From the NCBI GenBank assembly GCA_026261815.1, contig JAMPIT010000230.1:41438501-41502500 (forward strand): DNA of 64,000 nucleotides, given 5' to 3'. Below are positions 1-12,900 of the stretch, in pieces. The stretch comes from Monarcha castaneiventris obscurior. Taxonomy: Eukaryota > Chordata > Aves > Passeriformes > Monarchidae. Numbering within the stretch: position 1 is the stretch's first letter; every line of letters begins with the position of its first letter. The notes below the pieces were generated by a model, which made no database searches, was not told the origin of the DNA, and worked only from the letters and a program-made list of their open reading frames with translations. Made by a program: the position numbers and the translations under genes.

Positions 1-3000
1 AGTTCTTTCAAACAGTCAGTAGGAATAGGGCTTTTTTTTTTATTATTTTGGCACTTTTTACATCCTTATTCTTGCAAAGTTGGAAATACTGTGTGAATAG
101 CATCCCTGTGGGAAAAAAGTAGTATTTTATTTGCAGCCTGTCAAGAATAGAGAGATCTGAAAGCTGGTTAAAATGAAAACCAAAGAAAATTGTTTGGATT
201 GGGCTGCTGCCTGAAAAAGCCTGCTCTGAATGCTGGACTATGTATTACTTAATGCTAAAAATTCCCCCATTGTTCAAACTGTGTCTTAGCTAGTGGATTG
301 AATTTATTTAGGAATGTCAGCTGAAGGTGCAGTCTATGTTGGGATGGGAAGTTATTTGTATGTTTTGTGGAAAGAAACATGATTTCTAGGAAAATTAGTT
401 ATAAATGCCAGGTACACTTGTGGCTGAAATTTTGGACTGGTGACCTACTGAATTTACAGTCAGAATTTGGTTTTAGGTGGGATGCAAAATAAAGCAGGCT
501 ACATAGTCTTTCTAGCTAGATGGGTGAGCACTTTTTCTACCAATAAACAACAGACTGAGTTTTTTCCTTTTTGAAGTAGTTAATGTTCTTTAAGGTCTCT
601 TCCTCAACCTTTACAAGCAGAGCATAAACAGTGAGGGATGAATCTTCAGTGCACCAGTTTCACACCAGCTAGCAAGAAGCATTTTACCTCTAAATGGTGC
701 TGAGCCCTCACTGTAGAGTGAGGCATTGCCTGCACATGTGCACCTTGTGTTGAACACACTGCAGTTTGGAAGGTTTAATCTACAGGGCACGGCTTGCACA
801 GTTGATGGGGGAAGCTACAGTTGTCAAATGCATTTTTGTGATGAGGTAGTCCTTTGACCAGGGCTGTTTAGTGTCCAGAAATTCCAGACAAACAGTTGAA
901 TCTTTTTTTCTTTTCCTTGTCTGTAAAATTCCTCAAGCAGTAAAAAAAAGGATGTGAAGACAAAAAGAGAGTAGTGTTAATCACAGTTATCTGTTGTAAT
1001 AGGCTTGGACTTCAAAGAAAGGCTGATAATCTTGAGGCTTCTGACGTCCTTTACTGCAAAAAAATTGCTCAGTCACATTGGCTGCAGGCCCTGTCCCTTT
1101 GCTTGTCCTCCTGCATGGGCTATGCTGCTCATAAATAGGATCCTGCTCTCCCTTGCTGTGCAAGCTTGGTGTGGGTTCACTTGGAAAACTAAAGATAGAA
1201 AAGCAGATGTAGAAAATAGAATTATGTGTTCTCACCTGTTTTGTCTGAGGTAAAGCAAGTTGTTTATTGACCTTTTCTTGCTTTAACGATCTCTGTGTTC
1301 CATCTCTTATTCCAGGAAGCTTTGCTTATCTGCTGGTACCTTTGACTAGAGAGCATTAATTTGGACACCTGGATGACAAAGAATTGTTTATTTACACTTA
1401 AGCAGCTGCAGTGTTGTAGTGCATCCTTTGAGGATAAGAGCACATGATGGACACTAATTGGAAGACTTTAAAAACTGAGCAGTATCTGCCTTGAATTATA
1501 ACCTTGTGCTGTGCTCTGCACAAGATCTGTAAGATCAAGGCAGAAAGTCTCACTGAGAACTAGGACAGAGTTTCAGAGACTGCAAAAAAAAGCATTGGCA
1601 GTCCTCGAAATGCCTCACTCAGGGGTGAGTGGTAGACATACCTCTCAATTGCATTGGCCTGAAGAAGAGGAAATAATTTTGATGTGCTGTTGGGGAATTC
1701 TAAGCTGTGTTGTGTTAGTTCTGCATGAATTGTAGATCTTTGTTAATTTAAGAGAGGGCTAAGCCTCAAGACCTGAACAGGCTGATTTTTCATGTGCAGA
1801 GTCCTGCAAAGACTGCTTTGTAGATTGGTTTTTTAGATATCTGTGAGCTTTACAAGCCACTGTACAATGGGCAAAAGGAAAAGTATATAACCCAGAAATA
1901 CAGACAGTGAAAACTATTATCTCACCAGGAAGTGTGAAAAGGGAACACCATCGAGGAAAGCAGCTGAGTGAAAAACTTTGTCAAATGGTAACTTTCCCTC
2001 TTTGGAGCTTTTCTGGATTTGCAAGGCATTGAGTAGGGTATCAGCTGGGGTAGAGCTGACATGGGACATTTGTGGCAGCAACGACTGTCACATGACAGGA
2101 GACAGAGGGAAGGCAGCAACCCAATGGAGATTTTCCTTGTCATTCACCTAAGATGGCAGCATCTGAGAAAGGGGAGCTAGAAGAAAAGCCAGTTGTATAT
2201 TACGAGGTGTACTGTTGTTGTAAGGTGTAGTGCAGTGATGTTTGCCATTATCCTTTGCAGTACTGCCTGGCAGCCAGGCTGCTCTCTGGAGCAGTATGTT
2301 GATTTGCAACAGAGAAAGGCTTGCTGTGTCTTGGTCCCTTTGGGTAGTTTCTGTAGCAGACACCAGTTCAGTGACAAGGTCCTGTGTTTTTTGTGTGTCC
2401 CCTAGAAAGGAGTCACTGCCCCTGCCTGCCATTTCCTTTGTAGATGTACAGCAGCCTGTGATGAATGAAACATAGACTATTGTCCTGTGCCAAAAATCTG
2501 TTCAATGTTTTCATAATGCAGCTAGAGTGATTTTAGGCATGTGTTTCTTTTCTTTTACTCGCTTGCTAGTCACATTTATGCCTTAAAGAGCACATCATTT
2601 GGGGTACCGTTTGGCCATCCTTGTGAAACCCCTTTTCAATTGTGTGTTGGTTTATGTCTGAAGATGGAAAGCTTTTTAGTCTTGGTCCTTCACAGAGGCA
2701 CTTCAGTAAAGATAAATACTTGGTATACAGAGTACAAGGCTAAATGTAATGAAAGAGTTGTTTGCTTGACTACTTGATCCATGTTATTTGGGTGCAGTGA
2801 TTTTTACATGGGTGCAGCTGGTGCTGGCTTCCCATGTAGACAGGCTTTTAACAGGGGGTATTTCCTGACAGGTCTGCTTTGGGGATTTGTTATATGCATC
2901 TTTTACCATATAGGGAAAATGGTATTTTTTAAAATAACTTACACATGACAGCTTTACTAACCCAGGTATCTGAAATGCAGGTCTCACTTTTGTGGAGATT

Positions 3001-3179
3001 TGCGGATTAGAGGCTCACATGTTCCTGTACAACAAAAAGCCCTTCATTGCTACATGTGCCTCATCTCGGTATGAAATGTTGACCTAAAGCCTTGCTTGTG
3101 TTTCTCTTTGTATGTCCTGGCAGCAGAGAAGCTGGTGTTTCTGCTGCAGGAGTTACAAAAGCTTCCAATTACCATCTGT
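1..3179. other. Gene-free AT-rich DNA, nothing identified
   Basis: No convincing exon, RNA gene or repeat was recognised here. Open frames of up to about 94 codons occur on both strands and overlap each other (for example 2148-2432 minus against 2193-2405 plus), the pattern of random stop-free runs rather than coding sequence. None shows a known domain or a credible set of flanking splice sites. Confidence 0.7.
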
Positions 3180-3410
3180 CATGTCATACTTAAAATTTTC
3201 AAGATCCAACCATGGCTCTCCTGGTGCGATTGACTTCGAATCATGATTGACGTTAATAGTTATTTTTAAAAGTCAGAAACTAGGCTTTATTTCTGACAAG
3301 AGGAGCATGTTTGATTGATACCGAACTCATTACAATAATATAGTCGAGTCCAGGAGTCCTGCAGTGACATTTATGACAGCTTTCTTTCACATGCACATGT
3401 ACCACTATGT
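3180..3410. promoter_or_regulatory. Candidate conserved non-coding element with PBX/HOX-like sites
   Basis: Three GATTGA cores fall within about 92 bp: CGATTGAC at 3227-3234, TGATTGAC at 3244-3251 and TGATTGAT at 3312-3319. TGATTGAT/C matches the published PBX-HOX composite site. The same stretch carries five CpGs (3227, 3237, 3251, 3322, 3345) in a neighbourhood that otherwise has very few. No repeat family or reading frame explains it. The call as an enhancer is inference; such words also arise by chance in AT-rich DNA. Confidence 0.3.
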
Positions 3411-3840
3411 CCTAGTTGCCTAGAGCCTGCCCCAATGCTTTGAATTTAATTCCATGTTTGGGGGGCTCGAAGGAGGAGGAAGAAGGGAAGAACGACCTGC
3501 AGAGACCATGAACACCCCATTTAGAGAGTTGTCCAATTACTGAGTGGAGGAACATAAGATGTAACTCTTATGCATTGACTTCAGCCATATTTTTGTTTGC
3601 AGAGATGCATATACCTTTTTTTAAGCTGGCAGTGGAATGCACAGGGAGTTGATATGTTTTCTGCCTATTGTAAATATCAAAAAATGCTCTGTAAGGGTAG
3701 TAAATACCTAGTATTTGGAATAGGCTCATTATATGATTGAGAAGAGCAGACTTTTGATTAGCCTTACTTTTGTCATTCATACCCGATTGCTTTTTATTTT
3801 GTATACAGTAAGTAGTTATGAGACATATAGGCAAAAAATT
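3411..3840. other. Gene-free stretch
   Basis: No gene was recognised. A short purine-rich patch (about 3470-3492) is the only visible structure. The 134-codon minus-strand frame that spans 3568-3972 reads through the poly-A tract as a run of phenylalanines and is not a credible protein. Confidence 0.6.
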
Positions 3841-3867
3841 TTGATTCAACTTTGAAGCCAAGCTAGA

Positions 3868-3911
3868 AATAAAATGGTTTTGCCAAAAAGTAAAAAAAAA
3901 AAAAAAAAAAA
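3868..3911 (+). repeat. Poly-A tract preceded by AATAAA; possible retrocopy 3' end
   Basis: A run of 20 A residues (3892-3911) starts 18 bp after an AATAAA hexamer (3868-3873). A polyadenylation signal 10-30 nt upstream of a genomic poly-A run is what a reverse-transcribed polyadenylated RNA leaves behind. No target-site duplication and no recognisable source gene upstream were found, so a simple expanded A-run that happens to follow AATAAA remains equally possible. Retrocopies of this type are uncommon in birds, which lack active L1. Confidence 0.3.
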
Positions 3912-5185
3912 GCCAACAGACTTGTGTGAACTGAGTTGGCGAAAGTAAATACTGCACTAGCTTTAGTTGCATTGATTACAAGAAAAAGAAGAGACAGCTG
4001 CGAATGAAGTCCAAAGGACAACAGCTGTGGCCTGAAAAATCAATATATTAGAATAAATTGTGTAAAACACTGGCTGTAGTTGAAAGGCATGTTCTGTTGA
4101 GAAAATCTTTAGAAGTAGTTATTGTATGTCAGAACTTTGCCCTTGAATTCAGTGGCTTGTCTGCTTCTGTATATTTTTAATAATTTGTAAACAAACTAAA
4201 ATGAAATTTTGAAGGTTTTTTTCTTTTTTGTGGCATACTTCTAGACTTTTCAGTACTCAAAACACTTAACTTTGAGTGACAACACAGTAGCATTTAAGTC
4301 TGCCACCAAAATTAGCCCTATAATTTCTGTGCAATGTTAAGGTGTTTTTGATGATTATGAGCCTGTTTCTGTCCTGTATAAAAAAGTTTTTAAAGGGTTT
4401 CCTTCCAACTCTGCCTCATTTTTCGTGTTGTGAGTTTGAAGGGCTGGGCTGGCACCAAATGAAACAGATCTCTCATCTCTGCTCTCTCTGTCTCCATGAG
4501 ACATGGAATAAGTAGTAATAAACAGTAAAGAGTAGGTGAGCTTAGAAAATCTGCATAAATAAAAAATGGGATAAAAATCAAGTTTGTACAGAGTCGGGGG
4601 CAATTTTGACTTTAGGCCAAGTGTCAAAATTTTTAGAGAAACACCTTACAAATACCTAAGTTTATGTAATAATTTGTGAAAACAGCACACTAGGAAAGGC
4701 AGGGGTTCCTACAGGACTACACAGCAACATGATACATGAGTAGAATTACTTACATCTAACTGTATCCAATGTAACTTCTAAAATAAGGCAAAACTTTAAA
4801 CAAGCATTTGTCATTACTGCCCTCTGTCAGAAGGTGGGACAGAATATACTTACCCTGCAGTCCCTGGGGGGACCACTAGTGCTTGGCTGCCAAACACTAA
4901 AGGTTTTCTAGCAAAATTATGCTCATGGCTGCAAGAAGACAAACTCACATTTGAACAAGTATGTTGGATTATGGTGCCTACAAGCAGATAGAAGCCCTCA
5001 GGATGCACAGCCAAGTGTTTGCTTGTGTATGTACAAGACATTTTTGCTCTTGTAAGCAGTGCATGAACAGTTTTGCAGGTAGTTATTAGACATTCTTGTG
5101 AAAACTTGATCTTTCAGTTGATAGCCTAATGGACTGATACTGTATTTTCATTTTCATTAAAACACATAAACTTGAATTGATTTTG
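3912..5185. other. Gene-free AT-rich DNA
   Basis: Nothing recognised. Short frames on the minus strand (4355-4627, 4390-4581, 4850-5041) overlap in different frames and show no domain. Confidence 0.6.
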
Positions 5186-5187
5186 TG

Positions 5188-5226
5188 TGAACGTCGCCGA
5201 AGAAAGAATGCACCTCGTGTGCCGGC
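5188..5226. other. Isolated CpG-dense patch
   Basis: Five CpG dinucleotides (5192, 5195, 5198, 5216, 5223) fall within 33 bp in surroundings that are AT-rich and CpG-depleted. It is far too short for a CpG island. It could be a constrained element, an old insertion fragment or chance. No function is assigned. Confidence 0.4.
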
Positions 5227-5959
5227 CTATTAAATTTTGTCTTTCTGATCTTTTTCTAGGCTGTGCTTTAAAAAAAAAATTGTAACAATTAGAGTGTTTC
5301 TTGGCATGAACTTGAAATGTCTTCTGAAGCAAACTTCCTTTTTTGAGCTGACTTAGCAAAGTGCCCTGTCTGCTCTGTAGCATTCATGCTCTGAACGCAA
5401 GTTTGAAATGCAAAGAAGGTGTCTGTTTTAATATCACCAACCAGGAGCAGTGAAAGGAGTGCAATTCTTACCCTCAACATAATTCAGTGCTCCCAGTTCT
5501 TGGGGAGGGACTATGGAAAGAAGAGTCCTCACTTTGGAAACAGCTAATGATTTGTCTTTGATTTCAGATCCTTGACCATGTGAGACACCTGACCAGGATG
5601 TAATGAGAGGATCATATTTGGAAGTCAAAAAAAAAAAACCTAAGTAGAAATAGCTGAGGCAAAAAATTTTTGGTATTTCTGTATATAATGGAGAATATTT
5701 TTTCAAGTGCATGAGTGAATGTTTTATGTGAAATTTGTAATGACCATTATGTTCTTTTTCATTCTCATACATATGAAAAAGCTGAGACATGAGATACACA
5801 GTAAGGCAGATAAATTTGATCAAAGTTGGTTTTCTTTTATTTGAAAAAAAACCCCAAAAACTGAGAGATATGAGACTTAGTACTACCCTCAGTAGCTGTG
5901 AGGCGTGCTAAGGAAGGCTTGTGTAATTGTTTCCACTGGGAACACAGAGTTCCAGTACT
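5227..5959. other. Gene-free AT-rich DNA
   Basis: Nothing recognised apart from short A-runs near 5270 and 5628-5638. The 129-codon minus frame at 5434-5823 has no recognisable domain. Confidence 0.6.
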
Positions 5960-6205
5960 AGTTGAAGGGTCCCTGCTCGAGGGCATGCCCATGCATGAGT
6001 AGGCTCATGGAGGCAGCACTGTGGTCCTGGGGGCTCACAGTCCGGGTATCACTGAGCTACCTTCTAAATGTTCTGCAGCATAGAGCAAAGTAAAGTAAGT
6101 TTACTTCAGGAGGTTTAAAATTGATTGGAACCCAGGCTCACCTCCATTGGAAAACACCTAGGGGAGGTCTGCAAGTGGAAAAAAGATTGAAAATCACTAG
6201 GCTAC
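5960..6205. repeat. Possible old DNA-transposon fragment (hAT-like end)
   Basis: The right end reads as a decayed version of the 'gttgagaaccactg' type terminus found at the ends of many vertebrate hAT transposons (here around 6185-6202). The left part is unusually GC-rich for the area. No second terminal inverted repeat or target duplication was identified, so family and boundaries are uncertain. Old unrelated sequence is a reasonable alternative. Confidence 0.22.
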
Positions 6206-7646
6206 ACAATTACTTTTGTGTGGTTATTACAGGAAGCTAATCTAACTGCACATAAAAGCTCTCAGTGTGGGTTGCTTTGACATTTGGTGTTCTGTATATA
6301 CTGGAAAAGAAATTGCTGTTATTTTGATTTCTTCAGATGAAGTACATTTAAGTGTTAAAGAACGCTTGCCCCATCTGGTGGGACAAAAAAACCCAGATTG
6401 TTCATGAGAACTCTCACAAGTGTCTCATCTGTTTTGAGCTATTTTGGCCAACAGACAGAATACTTTTATGGTCAGCCATCAACTAACAAGACTTTTAAAT
6501 CAATTATTTAGATATCAAATGCTACCTTGGCACAACTGTTACCTTCTAGCAATGACTTTTTAAGTAGATTGTACTCCAGAGAGAAATGAAAATGTCTCTC
6601 GGCTGTTTGTGTGATTTATGCTTCAAGTGATGTGCATACCTTGAACAATAATATTTGCATACTCAATTCTATTTACAAGTGAAGCTTTTTTTTTTTTTTT
6701 TTTGTAATTTCTAGTTAGTTTTGCTTCCATGATGGGTGGCATGGTTAACATAGACCAAGTTTTAATGGATGGGACTAATTGCTACAATATGGATGCTTTC
6801 TTGAGCAGACTTTATGCATTGAGGTGAGTTTCATGCGTTAAGTTCATCTTTAGATATTACATGGTTACTTTTGTCTAGAGATTGAGGTGATCACGTGTAT
6901 AGATATTTGTAGATTGTTTCCATAAGTGAATGTTTAGTTCTAGACTGTAAGGCTAGACTAGAAATTAATAGCCTAGAATTTTTAGGAGATTCCAGTATGC
7001 TGAACAATCTATTGTTTTAGTTTGGCTTCAGTGTATTTGAGGCACCTCTTGCCATTTTTTAGCACATGCATATTGATGTTCTGGGGTGATTTTTAAAATT
7101 GAATTATTTTATATTCATGTTTGAATCCAAATTAAGAGCATTTGCGAGCTCTGTCTTAATTTCCTTTTAAAGAAATAGGTTGTTATAATCTTGAGGGATG
7201 CTGGTCCTACAAACTCAGTACCTTGCATATATGAACACCACAGAGTACTACAAGGAGTTTAGTAAGTTCTTTGTCTTCATTCAGCAACCTTTTGCTAGAG
7301 AAAGGGCTTGTGGTGAGGGAGGGGACTTAGTAATTACTACAGATCTCTCTCTTAATCATCCGTATGGTTATGTCTAACTTTGCTCACTGAAGATCATTTT
7401 CTTAATCTTGGTCAGGATGGAGAAAGCATTGTCTGCAACATCTCTTCCTTTTGCATGCACTCTTCTAATGTCACAAGATAGTATTCTGAGGATATGGGAC
7501 AGCAGAGGATTCCAAACGTATCCTTGTAAAATGAAGTCTTCCATTTCTAATTGTCACTGAAGACTCTCGAATGAGAGAGAAGCACTCTAAAAATAGCTGT
7601 TCCGGAGCGATGCCTTCTACATCGTAATCACTGACCAAATACAAAG
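6206..7646. other. Gene-free AT-rich DNA with an 18-nt T-run
   Basis: A run of 18 T residues lies at 6686-6703. On the minus strand it would be a poly-A, but no AATAAA precedes it there, so it is treated as a simple run. No gene was recognised. Confidence 0.6.
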
Positions 7647-7808
7647 TCACAGAATCATATACATTGGTGATAAGCAAGGATCTCTGGAAGTCACTTGGTC
7701 CAGCCTCCAGCTCAAAGGGGGCTACTGCCAGCAGTAGATCAGGTGAAGTGTGGCTTTGCTTTGCTGAGTCTTGCAAACCTCCAGAGGAGGTTTTGCAACC
7801 TCTTTGAG
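7647..7808 (-). mobile_element. CR1 LINE 3' end, antisense, truncated
   Basis: Read on the plus strand, this is the reverse complement of a CR1 3' untranslated end. It has a terminal CACAGAATCAT, then the 'ctctggaagtca..tggtccagcctcc' block, 'gctcaaag', and 'cctccagaggagg...caacctctttg', each matching the usual bird CR1 order. CR1 is the dominant non-LTR retrotransposon of birds and most copies are 5'-truncated like this one. It is decayed (many substitutions and small gaps) and carries no ORF2. The 120-codon minus frame overlapping it (7471-7833) is a by-product of the untranslated tail. Confidence 0.85.
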
Positions 7809-9723
7809 CAAAATAGCACTCCAGCATGGTCATTTTGCTCTTGGGCAGGAGGCTCAGCTAGTAATCAGCTGGTGTTTCATAAGCACACAGTTCTAGGTGG
7901 AAGGAGGAGGAATTAATCTCTCAAACTGTAAGACCTATACTGTAAATCAAAACACTTTACATAAATAGGTTTGCTGAAGAAAGCATAAAGGGGAAATTCC
8001 ATGCTGGTTTCCTTTAATCACTTCAAAGCTCAACAGAGGAATTTGAAAATCAGTTATACAGACATGACTGCAAGCCAACACATCTTTTGGAAATAGCAGA
8101 ATTGCTACTCCTCATTTTGCTGATCATGTCATGAGGAATCTGAAGCAGCAATCTGAACAAACTGCATCTTAGGCAATGCTTTATCAGCAAAACAGTTATG
8201 GATTTGTGGTTAGCAGCATATCGACCATGGATTTTAGTGCATTTGGCAGTTTTATCCTTTAATCTGCTTGTAAACCCTTTTCACTGGCTTGTAAGATAAG
8301 CTTTCTCAAAATATGTGAACTGCAGAGGTGATTTTGTATAATGTTACACTGAGGTGAGCATCTCTCGTGGTTAATGTGATGCCTTTTTTTCCATATTTGG
8401 ACTATGGGAACAGTTTGATAAAAATGTAGTTATTGATTTCAGTAAAAAAGGGCAAGAACAGAGTGGGTCAAGCTGGACACAAGTAGATAACCACAGTAGA
8501 TGGTTTCAAAATATTTTGGAAGTTGGAATGAACCCAGTGAAGCAATCTGCACTGGGGCAACGAAATGTACTGAACACTAATGCTTTCAGAAGTAATTCCT
8601 GATTTCTGCTGGAAATAAGACCAAGTACATGAGAATAACAGTGATAGATACTCTTGGTTTTGCTGTGTGTAGAAACTCTTCAAGATTCTTTCAAACTATT
8701 TTCCACTGGAAATTCAGTGTGCATTTTGCGAGCAAATTTGTCTATGTCCTTGAGTTTCAAGAACAAGCAATTGGTTTAAGTTACAACTCCTGGATGATGG
8801 AATACACCTGGAAATTTGCAATATTTGTTCCAACAATCCAGCAGGATTTCCTATCTAGTTGTCAGGAATTCACCTGCCTTAGAGATGAGTGCCTGAGGGC
8901 AGGTTTTGCAAGTGTGACTTCCTTGCTGAGCCCTGCTGCCTAGGTCTGCTTATCTAGACATGGACTTCTTGCTGCAGTTGAGTATGCAGGCTGCCATGGG
9001 CATTAAGCAGTTCAAATTGTGTTCTCACATTTTAATAACAGCAAGTTCCTGCCCTTCCAGGGCTGGATGATAATGAAATTACTGTGTGGAAACGGATAGA
9101 GGACAAATGAAGCACTGCTGAAAAGCTACATGTGACAAGCAATATGGAGGAATAAAACATTTCCAGGGCTTTCATTTGTGCTGCATTATGTGAAATGGAT
9201 GAGAAATGGTTTCTTTGTTCAGTCAAGATTTTGTTATGAGGCAGCTAGGTCACCAAGGATGACTTACACTGAAAACAGGAGGAGAATATTGATGACTCCT
9301 GATTGCTAGCCAAGAGCAGGAGAGAGGGAGCAGCAGTTCATTTAAAACTGAGAAGCGTAAAGTGCCACAGAACACAAGCTTTCTGTTTCATGAGAAAACC
9401 TAGGTAGAGGACTTTTTGTTCTCACTGTGAGTAGGCATCAGGCTTGATTGTACGTACAGTAATAGATGTGCCAGGTCTTAAAGTTGTACTGATACCATTA
9501 GCAGTGGCCTTCCCTTGCAATCCATGCCAGCTCTGTAGCACTTGCATCCACTTGTTGCATTGAAAAGTAATGACTGAGAAGTTTGTGTTTATTACCATTT
9601 CTCTTTCCTCACTCTAATAGGTTAAACATTTTCTGTCTCAGTAAGAAAAGAATCAATAAAAATGGCTGGAACTTCTTGAAATGTTCATCCATTTTTTTTC
9701 AGTTAAAGGGTTTTTTTGATGAC
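7809..9723. other. Gene-free DNA
   Basis: No gene was recognised. A 104-codon plus frame at 8629-8943 ends at a natural stop but has no recognisable domain, and shorter minus-strand frames lie close by on either side (8468-8683 and 9032-9226). Composition is ordinary AT-rich. Confidence 0.6.
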
Positions 9724-9905
9724 AGCACTTCAAGTCTATTATGTAGTTAAGAATCCTAACCTTCCCTAAGGTAGGCAAGTAATATTCTCTCCATTTACAG
9801 ATAGTTAAACTGCAGAAAAGCAATAAAGTAGCTTATCAAAAGCAGTGCAGCATCACTTCCTGAGAGGAATCTGGGACTCACAAGTTTCTAATGACACTGG
9901 AGTGT
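9724..9905 (-). repeat. MIR/L2-like ancient retroposon, antisense
   Basis: The plus strand reads as a diverged copy of a widespread amniote motif order: 'agcactt...', a 'ctaaggtagg(c)aagtaatatt' block, 'ccatttacaga(t)', a 'ttaaactgcagaaaag' block (from aaactgaggcacagag) and 'gaatctgggactcacaag' (from gaa..aacccaggagtcct). This is the reverse complement of MIR, L2 or L3-type 3' regions. The order of five blocks makes chance unlikely, but the exact subfamily cannot be named by eye. Confidence 0.6.
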
Positions 9906-12900
9906 GTTTTTGAAAGACTGTGCTGCTGGGTCCTGACATGATAATACGTACATAAAATTCGCAGGTAGCCACACAAGTCAACAAGAGTGCTGTTTTCTGT
10001 ATTTCTTGACTGTTTCCACATGCCAGTCATATGCCAATCATTTAACCTGCACATTTGCTAATATTTTTGTTAACCCAGGTTTTCTGAGTACTTTGCCAGT
10101 GATACACTGAGAATGCCCTAAACTGCTAGCAAAAAGGCAAGAGCCAACTTCACTAAACTTCTTGAGGCCTTTTCTTCATTGGGTACAGATCCCTCTGCAA
10201 CATGTACCAAAGACTAGTTGATTCCTTGGTACTATAAGTCCTACCTGTGATGGAATGGGATGAAATTCTTCAAAGGGTTAAAATTGTAATCTTCTGTCCC
10301 TGGTGGGGCTCCTTTTAAGTATGTTTGTTTACACCTTTTCAGATTGTCTCCATTGATCATTTTTCAATGCCTTGTTTTCTTTTCTCTTTTACTGTTTAAA
10401 AGTTACTGTGTTTTTTCTGCAAACAAGGAAAAAGAGTTTCTACATAAAGAGTGCTGTGGAATATTACCTCTCTGTGTTCAGAAAAATATGGAAACAAATC
10501 CAAACAACTAAGAGTACAAATTTTGAAAAAGAAAAATACTGTGCCTGTGTGTAAGCAAATAAATACACCTGCATATATAAGTAAACATGCATCACCCATG
10601 CACACTTTCCTTAAGTCACTACAGCTGCTCTAAATGCATCTTGTTCATGATTGTGTTTATGATATTATCAACTCATGTACATGAACACTTTATTTTTCCT
10701 GTGTCAGGGAAAAAATGGTTTTAGATGAAGTTGACATTGTATGATAGGTCCAGAAAAGAAGGGGTACTTGTTTTATGATTGAATGCTGGCATAAGGTCCT
10801 TGAAAGCATAAGGTCCTCCTAGCTTGTAATTTTTCCAATCTCTCTGAGCTGGAGCTGCAGGAATTAAGTCCCTACAGCACTCTAAAAAGACCTTGATAAA
10901 CACATCAGAAGACCTATTGATCCTGAAGTATTAAAATTGCTTGAAGTTCGATATGAGGAAAGCATCCAGTTGTTTGTGTGGGTTCTGTTGGACAGCAGCT
11001 CAAAGTCAGTTCATATTTAGGACCTGATGATTGAAAATATGGCCCACGTGGACAGGTGCCTTGAACTTTTTATATAGTAATGCCTTTTTTTCTGGCCAGT
11101 GAAGATAGGACAGTTAGAGACACATTGATTCTTGATGCAAGTTTGCTTTTTGCATTATAAATTGGGCATGGAATGTTGCTGTTGGTCCAGACAACTCATG
11201 TCTGACACTGGTTGATCTCTGCTAGCTAGCCAAGGCACGCATGAGATAACAGAAGGTAAAACTTTTTAACTCCTATCTGCTCAGGGCTTCTTTTACACAG
11301 ACCCAAGAACAGGATAAATTGCACAGGGTTGTAAGTGAAATTCTTCTACCTCTCTCCCTACTGAATACAGTCACAACTTAGTAATCTCTTAGCCATGTAA
11401 TACAAGAAAGATCCAACGCTGAAACTTAAAAAATCCATACTTCAGTGTAACTCTCGTGATGTCTTCTGTCCATCTGACACTGTCTTCAGTGTCTTGTACA
11501 GAGAAATTCTGGTCTCATACACACAGATCATTTTTCATTAAGCTGAGCAATCTCTGGAGCAGGAGATGGGAGATTTTAAAAGGCATGTCATGGCTTCACA
11601 GGAGTATGGCTTTGAAATTGGGGGAGAATTGGGACAGGCTGGCAAATGGCATTTCTCAGTGGAACATTAACAGCTGGTCATGATCTCCCAAATGTACCTT
11701 GGAGTTTTTTCATCCTGGTGCCTAATTTTTACACCTCTAAAAGATGTCACCCCCAGACCTTGATACCACATTCGTTTGTCTCCTCAGTCTTGACTCTGAG
11801 GTAAGACTGCCATCTATTGAATCCTCAACATTATCTCCCTCAAAATTTAGCTTTCCACCTAAATACTGACCAGTTGTAGCTCTGCTTTTTTTACGGGATC
11901 TGACAAGATCGGAGGCCTCCCTGGCATGCCTTCAGGCTAGATCACCTTGCAAGCAGAGATCAAAGTGTCAGAAAGCAGCAACTGAAGGGCTCTTACCTTG
12001 CTGCACTGATTCATTTTGCACTGAAAGGAGACATTACAGATGCATCTTTCCAGAGCATGGTTGTCAGATGCATTTTTCCAGGGCTTGTCAACTGCAGTAG
12101 GATGCAGCTGTCTTCCATCAAAGAGAATTTCAGGCACTTGAGGATAATAGAAAGAAAGAGATAAGAATAACTTTCAGAAAACACAAAATTGGAACATGAT
12201 TATAAGAAAAAAACCCTTCCATTCAGCTCATTGATTCCTCTCAATGGTTTTTCTCTGCTTTCATTTATATGCAGGAATACTATCAAGTGTAATAAGATTC
12301 ATACCCTGCACAGTAGTAGCAGAAATTTTTAAAAGCACTGGCAGTATGCAATTCTGAAATGCTGCCTTCTCTCTAGACACCACTTCACCTTAATAGTTTG
12401 ATAATGTGGAAATCCCATAAGCACAACACTTGAAATTTTAAATTTTTTTTTGCTTTTCAAGATGTATTAAGAGCCTGCTCCAAGGCCCATGGAGATCCTC
12501 TGCTGAATGCAGTGGACTTTTAAATAAGATTGCCTCATTTAAAGAGGAAAACTGACCACAGCCCATGGTTGTTTGAAGCCATGTGGCTCCATGGTCTTTT
12601 CTGGATGCCAGTGCAGTGGGGCTCTAGCAGTTTAGCTAAGCTGACAGGCCTTGAACATTCTTTGTTAACCTCCAGGGACTTCCCTTGCACAGTCAACAAG
12701 GGCCCATGTGGGAAGATGACTGGCTCTAGACATGCAAGGATCACTACCAACCTAGTGCCTGTTGAGTTTCCAGACATTCCTTCTCCAGGCACCGAACAAG
12801 CCAAAGGTGCCTAGTTAAAAACTTCATTTCACTTGACATATTCTGCATATCTGCCTAGAGGACCTCTGTAAGGCTTTCCTTCCTTAGCAGTTTTCCTTGG

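Noticed and set aside
3568..3972. 134-codon minus-strand frame with a phenylalanine run
   Set aside because: The run is the translated poly-A tract, and the rest has no domain.
6686..6703. T18 run as the poly-A of a minus-strand retrocopy
   Set aside because: No AATAAA on the minus strand upstream of it and no gene-like sequence there.
7471..7833. 120-codon minus-strand frame
   Set aside because: It runs through the CR1 3' untranslated tail at 7647-7808 and so is not a gene.
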